Part shown: positions 55,088 through 64,000 of the stretch, in pieces
Layout: each line of letters begins with the position of its first letter
How positions within the stretch are numbered: position 1 is the first letter of the stretch
Assembly: GCF_000006405.1 (NCBI RefSeq)
Contig: NW_003215247.1
Coordinates: 157,437 to 221,436, forward strand
Reading direction: 5' to 3'
DNA length: 64,000 nucleotides
From: Perkinsus marinus ATCC 50983
Taxonomy: Eukaryota > Perkinsozoa > Perkinsida > Perkinsidae
Notes under the pieces: model-generated
What the model saw: only the letters and a program-made list of their open reading frames with translations
What the model was told of the DNA's origin: nothing
The model's database searches: none
Program-made: the position numbers and the translations under genes

Positions 55088-58000
55088 ATGCTGTCTCGGG
55101 CAACAGTGTTGCCTGTGAGTATCCCGAGGCTGGGAGCCTCTCATGTCATCCTGAGCATCACGGCAGCAGCATCATCATCATCAGCGGCTTACAGGGTCTC
55201 CTCTCACACTGGTGGTTACCCTCCCCAAGCGTACCTCGGCGTTAGAGGGTTGTCACATCATGTACACCTTAGTGGTGATGGCGTGGAATCATTCTGCGTG
55301 TTAGGGCTCCTCCTCCTCCTCCTCCTCACACAGCGCTGTTGATGAGTATGTGAAGTCCCTCTCCCCTAAGGATAAGCACTACTTAGGGCTGCATACTATG
55401 GGCCTCTTCGATAAGTCAGCTGTTCTCTAACAGTGAATGCTTTACCGTGTCTATCTTCAGGACGGATACTTTCCTACCTCGCCATATAGGCAGTGGTCAG
55501 AGTGACATAGAGGAGATGTGCCGTGTGGTTGGTGCCTCTAGTCTGAAGGAGCTCATACAGGAGACCATACCCCGTATAGCCCTGCCCTGCAGCTATTCTT
55601 CCTTCTGAACGTCATAATGTCCTTCAGATCACATTATGCGTGACCAAGGCTTCCTCAGTATCACCGGGGCTAGGTCAGAGAGTGAGGCCTTGAGCATCTT
55701 TAAGAAGATGATGAGAAAGAACAAACTCTATAAGAACTTCATAGGCCAAGGGTGAGAATAATCCTTTACTCCTGTTTAAAGAATAGATACATATACAAGC
55801 AGATATCATGGTACAATCGTACCCAAGCCTATCCTTCGTAACCTAGCTGAGAACCCTGTCTGGTATACTAGCTATACACCCTATCAGGCAGAGATATCTC
55901 AAGGTAGGGGTGATGAAGGATGATGATGAACATGAAATGGACATCTTTATTAGGCCGCCTCGAGAGCTTGATGATATTCCAGACAGTTGTATCGGAGCTG
56001 ACGGGTCTACCAGTGGCCAACTGTTCCCTATTGGATGAGGCTACCGCCGCTGCAGAGGCAGTTACTATGATCCAGCGAGGTAGTCGTTGTTGTATGTTCC
56101 TCTGTATATTGATCTTGTATAGGTGTTGGTAATAGTACTCGTAAGGTCATGTTCATATCGGATACTATGCATCCACAGACTATCGAGGTCGTTAAGACTC
56201 GGGCTCAATGGGCAGGGATACCTTTGGAGATAGGCGATATTGATTCCTTCGATTTTACAAGGAAGGACCTCATCGGAGCCTTTGTGCAATACCCTGATAC
56301 CCAAGGTGTCCTTCGTGATTTCACCTTTCTTGCTGATGCCCTCAAGGAGGGTAGTGGAGGAACTCTGGCTGTAGCAGCCGATCCTCTAGCACTTACTGTA
56401 TGCAAGCCTCCAAGTGATATGGGTGCCCAAGTAGTAGTGGGTACTATGCAAAGGTTTGGTGTGCCTATGTGGTATGGTGGACCAGCTGCTGGATATCTAG
56501 CTACTACTTCAGCAAATACCCGTCGTATGGCTGGAAGGTTGGTAGGGGTATCACAGGATGCCCAGGGTAACCCGGCATATAGGCTTACACTGCAGACTAG
56601 GGAGCAGCATATCAGGTATCGATCATTCTACCTCAGTAGTCACTATCTTCTCCTTGATCTTAGGCTTAATAAGGCGACTTCCAACGTATGTACAGCCCAG
56701 GCACTCCTGGCTAATATGAGTGCAATGTATGCTGTTTACCATGGACCATCAGGCTTAACTCGTATTGCTAGTAGAGTGCATGCTCTTGGTCAACTGCTTG
56801 TCGATGGACTCCAACGTATGGAGGTGCCGGTCGTCACCTCCGACATGTTTTTTGACTGTGTGTCAATGAAGCCTGGATCGCCTGAGGCAGCTTCCAGAGT
56901 TATGAAGGCAGCAGTGGCAGCGGGTATGAATCTAAGATTGGTCGATCCAGCTACAGTGTCGGCTACCTTCGATGAGACACATACTATAAAGGACGTAGAA
57001 GCTCTATTGCAGGTGGGAATACAATACTAGCCTCAACTGTAGGGTGCTATTCTTAGGTCATTGCTACCGCTATTGGCACTGAGTCCACCGAGGGGGATAG
57101 GCATTCCACAGAGGCTGACCTAGGCCTTATACCCAAACCATTGCGGCGTATTACACCGTATATGTCACAGAAGGTATGGATATCGATCATAGGCTCTCTG
57201 CCATAGCTACTGTGTTGTTGTAGATATTCAACAGTGTAGTCACTGAGACTGACCTCATGCGGTATCTTTATTATCTACAAAACAAGGTAGTGTCCTGCAA
57301 AGCTTGTTATGCCTGCCATCAGTGGTTCCCCCGTCAGGATATCTCCCTTACTAAGTCTATGATAACGCTCGGTTCATGCACTATGAAGTTGAACTCTTCC
57401 AGCTCTATGTATACTATAGTACAGTAGGGACTATTCGGGTAGACTTGTTGTTAACCCTACCTCTATTATCTTAGAGAGGAGGTCACTACTCCACACCCAT
57501 TCACACCACTTAACCAGATGGAAGGATATACTGAGTTATTGAGGTCTTTGGAGAGGAGTCTCAAAGAGGTATCAATAGGCATATGATGCTGTTATCGATA
57601 TATCTAATATCAGATCACGGGTTTCGCAGTGTGTTCCCTACAGCCATGCAGTGGGGCTCAAGGAGAGTTTGCTGGCCTGTTAGCTATAAGGCAGTATCAT
57701 GCATCTCGAGGTCATACATGATACTCCATCAGTATCAGTATTAGCCGCTTTAACAGGTGATACTCAACGCAGTGTATGTCTAATACCACGCTCGGCTCAT
57801 GGTACCAATCCAGCATCAGCTGCTATGATGGGCTTTGAGATAGTATGGCTTGATGATGATGGTAATAGTATGATCATCGACAGTGCGATATGGGAGTAGA
57901 TAGCTTCCCTCCAGGTCCCAATGGTATGGATATCGATGTACTTGATAGGATATGCTCGGAGATTGGGGATAGACTGGGGGCATTGATGATCACATATCCC

Positions 58001-59213
58001 AGCACTAGAGGGGTCTTCGAGACTCATATCAAAGCAATATGTGATACAGTGCATCGATATGGTGGCCAGGTGTATATGGATGGTGCTAATATGAATGCTC
58101 AGCTAGGGTTAACATCACCGGGGACTATTGGTATGCCATAGTATAATGCTCATGTGTGTAGCGCATTCTCTGGTGTAGGTGCTGATGTATGCCATCTCAA
58201 TCTACACAAAACCTTCTCAATACCACATGGTGGTGGAGGTCCTGGTATGGGTCCTATCTGTGCCGCTCAGCATCTCAAGTACTCATACTACTATTACTCT
58301 CATTATTGTGATATGTTATATCTAGGCCCTTCATGCCTTCACACTCTGTTATCTCTACTGGCACCGATATCGCTATAGCAGGCTCTGTGAATGCTGCTCC
58401 ATTCGGACAGGCTGGTATAGCATCCATCCCCTGGATGTTTATCAACATGTTGGGAGAAGAGGGTCTACGTGCTAGTGCAGAGATGGCCATACTTAATGCC
58501 AACTATATGGCGGCTAGGCTCAAGGTACGCCTTCTCTCAGGGATTGTCGCCAGGATGATGATGATGCTTGCTATTCATCTCAGGACTACTATCCTCTCAT
58601 GCATGTTAACTCTAATGGTAGATGTAGTCATGAATTCATCATCGATATATCGGATATACGCAAGCACACTGGGGTGATTACCACCAGTAACCAATGTAGT
58701 AGTATTACAGGATACCCATCAGGTTGTAGAGGAGGATATCGCCAAGAGGCTGATGGACTACGGGTTCCATGCCCCTACTATGAGCTGGCCTGTTCATCAC
58801 TCATTAATGATTGAACCTACTGAGAGTGAGAGCAAGGACGAGTTGGACAGGTGCTACCATTAAAGACTATCATCTCCTTGAGCATATCCTTCAGGTTTTG
58901 TGATGCATTGATTCAAATAAGGCGGGAGATAGATCAGATTGCTGAAGGGGTCTACGATTTGAAAGATAATCCTTTGAAGAATGCCCCACATACTGAGGAT
59001 ATGGTTACATCGGAGGAATGGGATCATTGGTGAGTTCCAACAACATGCCTCTACCGTCTGTATACTGTCATCATCATCCTCTGTAGCTATTCTCGTGAAG
59101 TGGCAGGGTTCCCTTTACCCTGGGTACGAAGTCGTGGTAAATTTTGGCCAAGTTGTGCACGAGTAAACAATATCCTTGGAGACCGGCATCTCACACTCAA
59201 GATGGTCCAATAG
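55088..59213 (+). CDS. GLDC: Glycine dehydrogenase (decarboxylating), P protein of the glycine cleavage system
   Basis: This PLP enzyme decarboxylates glycine and passes the aminomethyl group to H protein in mitochondria. The ATG at 55088 opens a presequence ([20 protein letters not shown]). Then come [19 protein letters not shown] (about 55460), [20 protein letters not shown] (about 55852), [20 protein letters not shown] (about 56005) and a long exon (about 56120-57012) with [17 protein letters not shown] and [39 protein letters not shown] (about 57350), [16 protein letters not shown] (about 57495), [19 protein letters not shown] (about 57790), [20 protein letters not shown] (about 58000) and the PLP site [20 protein letters not shown] (Lys about 58206) follow. 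[20 protein letters not shown] (about 58442), [20 protein letters not shown] (about 58805) and a C-terminus with [11 protein letters not shown] and [15 protein letters not shown] end at 59213. There are many short introns. All main blocks of the roughly 1000-residue enzyme are present in order. Confidence 0.95.
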
Positions 59214-61936
59214 TCTTGTCCAATTGTCAATTTTGTTATCACTTAAATGGAATCATCCCACAACCAGTGCTCCGGAAGTGTTTTACATCCAGTAAGTCGA
59301 TATTGATCGGTTGCGTTGGTTAATAGCACCCCGAATATACCTTGGAGTTCCTGAGTAAGGTCAAAGACTTTTCATTCTATTCGCACGATGTTAAGTTCGA
59401 TATTTGAATGTCCGTATTATTAATCGTTACATGGTGTTTACAACTGACAATGTGGCCATACATATTTTTAGCATTCGTTTCGAAGTCATATCCCCAAAGA
59501 ATTGTTGAAGTGTTTCAATGGTGAATGTTGAATACAATCAAGCCGATAATCTCCCCGACAATGCAAATGTGCATATCAAATGATAACTAAGGCAACTCGG
59601 GATAATAATATGCTGAGAATCAAGATCTTCCATCATTAGGGGTCTAAAATATCCTGATAACTATTTCCATTTCATCTTCCGATTACTTCCTGTCTGTATT
59701 GGACTGAACGATCTATACAACAGGGTGCCACATCGTAACATAGCCCAGGCTAGAATCAACGTTCCAATGTATATTTTAGACCATTTCATAACCTCTACAG
59801 GGGGCAATAATATACACCATAGCTCGCTGATCACCCGGCGTAATCGTGGGACGAGTCTGATGAGAGAGTTGCATCTGGGAAGTGATTGGAACGGCCTACT
59901 GGGAGTAATTGATATCAGTTCTACTGGGTATAATAGGCAGGATAGAGCTGAAAGGTAGGATCATATCACGATGCTAATGCGGGATGGTCTAGTACCTCAA
60001 ATCCACAATACTATCATCCACTAACCTTATTCCAAGAATGGTCTGAAGTAGGAGATGTACAGAGGCAGATAATTAGTAGAATAATGAGTAGCCTCACAGG
60101 AATCATCCGTAGCATGAGATCAATGTCCATGAAGATAGTGATAAGTCTGGGTACAATTGCACACTCGAATGCGGTGTACATTGTTCGCATATAGCGAGTA
60201 TCGCGTTCTAGTCGATCCGGAGAAGTCTCTTGGTCACCATTCAGGAGCCAGTATTGGACCATCTATAAAAGTGGCTGGGGAGTGGTACCAACTCTTTATA
60301 ACTCACCCCACGAAGCGTGCCATAGGTAGTTATATCAATGATGGATATAGCAATACCCCAAGTGATAAAGTCCGGTAGTGTTGGGATAGCACTATGCTGA
60401 GCTACTGATAGAGGGGATGTTGAAGGGGCGAAGAGTAAGGGTATAACCTGATGTGGGTAGGATACAATCCTCTCCCCCTTGTGCTCTCTCACACCATTGG
60501 GGATAATAACCCAAAATAGCGGAGTATCCAATCCCTTGTCATCGCTACTGCTCCTCCTCTAATCGAGTCCAATGTATCCTCTGAAGGGACTTCTCGACAG
60601 ACCGAGTTGCATGCTGCCTCTCGAATGTGGGCTGTCTGACCCCCTCTTATCCATGCATTCAGAATATCCGTACCTATGATAGTAGATGAGATATCCCCCA
60701 GGCACTATGGGTTTCACTTCTGATAGATGGCTCTACTATGGTATACACAGCCAGCAAGAGGCCAATATATAGCAGCATATACCTTGAAGGGAACTTTGAG
60801 GGTACAGAGATCAAGTGGGAGATCTTACGTGATGCCCCGAAGGATGGGTAAGTAATCCTGTAGTCCGAGGTCAACTAGGAGGGCTTGTTGAAAGGAGGAT
60901 AGGGGGATATTGGAGCGGGGAGTGTCCACGCCGAAAAGACGCGACCTAAGTCTAGGATGAGGAGTCCCTGATGGAGAAGGCATCTTACGTATTGAAGGAC
61001 GCTATAGGGGTGATAGTTAGGGCAAGTAAGAAGGACAAGACCTGATTGCTATTGCTGGATCTAGCTGTATTACGCCATGCTGATAGGATAACCTGAAGGG
61101 AGGTGAATCCTCGTGTACAAGGTACAAAGGAGCAGCCTACCGGGAAGGCCATGCACATGGCGGAACCCAAGAAGAAGGGGGAGTAGGGATCTGTTCGAGC
61201 CTAGAACGAAGGACCAGAATGTGAAGGTATCGGATGTAGCGAGGGGGGGTACTCACCATGAGATACCTCGTGAGTAACACTAGAGCAAGGGAGAACCCTA
61301 ATGCCATAGGGATGAAGGCGATGATCTGAAGAGTGATATGAAGAATGGGAACACTATGAGGTTACCCACCTCGAAGGAAAGGAAGTAGGGTAACTGCTCG
61401 ATACCCCTCCCAGGAGTAGCTCTAGTCGTCATGTCGCATACCTCACCTAGCCTACCTAGTCGTGTAGAGGTGGTCTTCTCCTTAACAGGTACGACAAGGA
61501 GGGAGGACCTGGAATTAGCTAAAGGCTGATATAACTCCTATGGACGGTAGCTTACGGATTGACGCTAATATTCATGCACCATCTCCTACGTTTGATGGTG
61601 TTACTATATAGGATGAATATTGTGAGGAGTAGGGCTAGGGTATCGGTATCGAATAGACCAGTCGGGGACATAGTATTTAGACTACTACTACAAAGGTAAG
61701 ACAGCACTGTGTGAGGTGTACACAGCCTACTACATAGTCACTATATGCTGTCTAATCCCACCGGACAACGGTTAATCCTTCGTAGGAGAACCCGTAGCAT
61801 GAACCTCGATACTATCCACAACGGGTTTGCGGTAGTCGTGTGGATCTCACTGACAGGCTATCCATCCTCTGATGCAACACTTAACACCACACAGCAGTGT
61901 TATGATAATTGTGCACAAGAACAGTGAAACGATGCA
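59214..61936. other. Region with scattered exon-like segments, no gene assembled
   Basis: On the plus strand several stretches look translated and have splice-like ends: RELHLGSDWNGLLGVIDISS (about 59865), IESNVSSEGTSRQTELHAAS (about 60565), TASKRPIYSSIYLEGNFEGT with EIKWEILRDAPKDG (about 60738-60850, then GTAAG), VNPRVQGTKEQPTGKAMHMA (about 61100-61160), SLPSRVEVVFSLTGTTRRED (about 61450), GSLRIDANIHAPSPTFDGVT (about 61545) and RARVSVSNRPVGDIVFRLLL (about 61630). They could be one or two plus-strand genes of unknown family, or a decayed gene. The first 500 bp (59214-59700) shows nothing. I cannot choose starts or ends. Confidence 0.3.
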
Positions 61937-62745
61937 TCAACTCCTGCCGAACCTAGCCCATTGACTGGGAGGCCATACCTTGGCACGTACTCTACCCTTC
62001 AGTAAAGCTTGTGGTACTGGTCCATAGGCTCTAGAGTCTAACGACTTCTCCTAAGGAACGTGTAGCATTGAGAGGTGTTGGATAATATGTCATGAAGGCA
62101 TGAAAGATATGCCTAGTTAGTACCGGATTATCCCCCAGCAGCCATACATGTCCTGGTGGTATCCGGAAGTATACCTCTCTCCCTGCTCTATGGACTGCTA
62201 CTCTATCACCTATAAGCCAATGATATGAGTCCCCTATGAGCACCTCTTTATGACACTATAACATGATGGACGCTACTATGCCTGATAATACAACGAGCTA
62301 CTATTCGTGGCTCCATAACCGTTCAACGAGGATGGGATAACAGTCTACCATTACTCCAGTATACGATCAAGAGCATTCCTCAGCATTACTACTACTACCA
62401 GGCACTCCTGCTATCCGTTTACATATCTGATGCCCTCCATGGGGTGCGGTAGCTATCACTACATCTCCTTTATTATACCCATTGACCCTAGGAGAAACCT
62501 AATGCATGATGATGATGTGCAACAAGTAGTAGTAAGTGGAACATGATGCTGCCTACCTTATCATAAAATAGGACACACCCCTGCGATCGTATGCTGGGTT
62601 CCATACTACCCCCTTGTGTTGTTGAAAAGTCGAATACATATTCTTGTGTACAGTGTAATAGACCAGCAAATTGTATCCACTTCCACCCATACAACAAAGC
62701 CTCTCTGAAGCCTCCACTAGTAGTAGTAGCAACCATGGCAGCCAT
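61937..62745 (-). CDS. IMMP1L: Mitochondrial inner membrane protease subunit (IMP1-like signal peptidase)
   Basis: This is an S26-family Ser/Lys peptidase that removes sorting signals in the intermembrane space. The minus-strand start at 62745 gives MAAMVATTTSGGFREALLYG and EYVFDFSTTQGGSMEPSIRS, where GSMEPSI holds the nucleophile Ser. After an intron (about 62497-62561) comes SPRVNGYNKGDVVIATAPHG and GHQICKRIAGVPG, in which CKR carries the general-base Lys (human ICKRVIGLEGD). Then come VHRAGREVYFRIPPGHVWLL with GDNP, and after an intron starting GTACTAAC, EKSLDSRAYGPVPQALLKGR with VRAKVWPPSQWARFGRS to the TGA at 61937-61939. The LDSR.YGPVP...GR block is the family's box E. ICKR is closer to IMP1 than IMP2. 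One internal junction around 62300-62400 is not settled. It is convergent with the unresolved plus-strand region. Confidence 0.88.
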
Positions 62746-63094
62746 TGTTGGGTGGAGGAAAAAAACAACGGCTACAAATACCGTTCAGTCTAGTCCTAAT
62801 TCATGCCTCTATAACCCGTACTATATGTAGATCCGTAAGAGCCGATAAACGCGGCAGATTACGGTACACCAGAGAAGGAGAAGAATAAGGTTTAATTATT
62901 TAACTTGTTGAACTCAAATAGTACCGCCGACGCGATACGATTCATGCTGCGCCCCCGCCGCCGCAAGATGTGCCTTTTCACTGCGCCCCCGAATTCTTAG
63001 TAGTGCTCCTTACCTTAGACTTCTACAGAGTAAGTGTTTGTCGTCCCTCGCACTGCTATGGTGATATAGATGTAGCCTCTGAGTTGATAGGAGA
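62746..63094. other. Divergent spacer
   Basis: This lies between the 5' end of the IMP-like gene and the 5' end of the next plus-strand gene, and presumably holds both promoters. No motif-bearing frame is seen. Confidence 0.35.
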
Positions 63095-64000
63095 ATGGCA
63101 GCTCCTCATTATCATATTCCGATAATGTCCTCGTCCTCTATTGATGATGTTAACAACAGGATAGCTAACTAGTTAGAGTCTTCAATGAGCCGATTGGAGG
63201 GTATGCTATCCATGTTCATAGAAGGTATACGGAACCCTTCACCGGTGGTGTTATCGGAACAGACTGTATCATCATCGTCCTCTAGTAGTGAGACCAAAAA
63301 GCCTACTGCTGGGGACCATAATGGGAGGACGGTAGTAATGGCCCACTACTAATGGGAGAGAGATGTGGTCTCAGTATCCCTCCTACCTTATCAATTCTAC
63401 TGTCGGGTTCATCTAGTTCCGAATACCTCCTCTGTGCTCTTCAAGGTAGCCACCACTGCCAAGGGACAGCTCACGGCAGTAAAGTCCGTCATTTAGTAGA
63501 TCTTCGCCGTGCACTACCCCACATAGAGGCACACCATCTCAGAGGAAAGGGATGGATAGCCCTTATTGTCAAAAAATATGGTAGATAGCAGCATAGGGAG
63601 GGGATTACAGGGGAGGGAGGAGGGACAGCCGCGGTCCCCTAAACGGAGGAGATCAGAGAAGAGGGTCGACAAGGTGGTCACAGTGGGTGATAGAGGTTAC
63701 ACAAGGCAGGGTGTGTGAATCTCTAGTGACTCCAATTCTGGACTATCGTGACCATGCCACTATCGGGCAGCAGCGTATGCCTCCCTTTGATGAAGTAGAC
63801 GTAAACTAGTCCGCTAGGAGCTCTCTATTGATTGTATGCTATTGTTCAGGGGGTAATGGCGGTCTATCCCTTCACCTAATGCATGACGTCACTAAGCTAT
63901 TCATCAAGGTGTAGTTATGCGACTATTGGGACCACGTAGCTGTGCCTATGCATAGTCAGTGGTATCCATCATCATCATCATCATTAATATGCCCATCATT
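63095..64000 (+). CDS. 5' part of a plus-strand gene, incomplete at the window edge
   Basis: The ATG at 63095 gives AAPHYHIPIMSSSSIDDVNN. After an in-frame TAG the same frame goes on with LESSMSRLEGMLSMFIEGIR, NPSPVVLSEQTVSSSSSSSE and TKKPTAGDHNGR, followed by a GT donor near 63334. Downstream, a segment around 63398-63495 reads HLVPNTSSVLFKVATTAKGQ and LTAVKSV, faintly like the glycine-rich loop and VAVK lysine of a protein kinase. Basic, Arg-rich stretches follow (about 63600-63715). Reading continues beyond the window, so neither the product nor the exon chain can be settled. The kinase idea is only a guess. Confidence 0.3.

Noticed and set aside
1-64000. CRISPR array, prokaryotic operon or prophage
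   Set aside because: No spaced direct repeats or phage genes are present; spliced eukaryotic genes throughout rule out a prokaryotic source.

Overview
This window is nuclear DNA from a eukaryote. Nearly every recognisable protein is split into short exons by small introns (about 40-60 nt in most I traced) with GT...AG borders. The gene set (vacuolar ATPase subunit B, coatomer gamma, APC11, MLH1, THOC3, glycine decarboxylase, KDEL-receptor family, PP4 and a PPKL-type phosphatase) fits an alveolate protist. Compact introns, dense same-strand gene runs and plant/alveolate-type phosphatases make a perkinsid (Perkinsus-like) genome my best guess. That is inference, because I could run no database search.

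Layout. 1-1.5 kb: end of a secreted-protein gene (+). 2.1-5.6 kb: PP4 catalytic subunit and an unrecognised conserved gene, both on the minus strand and almost touching. 5.6-7.9 kb: no convincing gene. 7.9-11.6 kb: a plus-strand gene joining a bacterial-type response-regulator receiver to a class III nucleotidyl-cyclase-like domain that lacks its catalytic residues, plus a coiled-coil tail. 12.36-13.78 kb: a Tc1-type transposon with 196-bp terminal inverted repeats and TA target duplications, containing a 100-N assembly gap. 14.6-18.3 kb: two minus-strand genes (a candidate TFIIF-alpha and an ERD2/KDEL-receptor family protein). 18.6-21.7 kb: poorly resolved plus-strand coding sequence, partly membrane-spanning. 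21.9-25.0 kb: an EF-hand plus PPKL-type phosphatase. 25.5-26.5 kb: an EGF-like type I membrane protein. 27.7-29.3 kb: V-ATPase subunit B (minus).

From 30.0 to 59.2 kb the genes all lie on the plus strand, mostly 60-440 bp apart: THOC3, a mitochondrial carrier, an ABCB half-transporter, a small membrane protein, a probably mitochondrial P-loop ATPase, MLH1, APC11, an oligopeptidase-B-like S9 peptidase, a membrane RING protein, a START-domain protein, coatomer gamma and glycine decarboxylase P protein. 59.2-61.9 kb holds exon-like pieces I could not assemble. 61.9-62.7 kb encodes a mitochondrial inner-membrane protease (minus). The window ends in the 5' part of another plus-strand gene.

Most genes are housekeeping: secretory traffic (KDEL receptor, coatomer, V-ATPase), mitochondrial function (carrier, IMP, GLDC, P-loop ATPase), mRNA export, mismatch repair and cell-cycle ubiquitination. 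The least ordinary items are the receiver/pseudo-cyclase gene, the EF-hand/PPKL architecture, the Tc1 element and the triplet-repeat introns. Exon borders were read by eye, so the ends of multi-exon genes are better supported than every internal junction.
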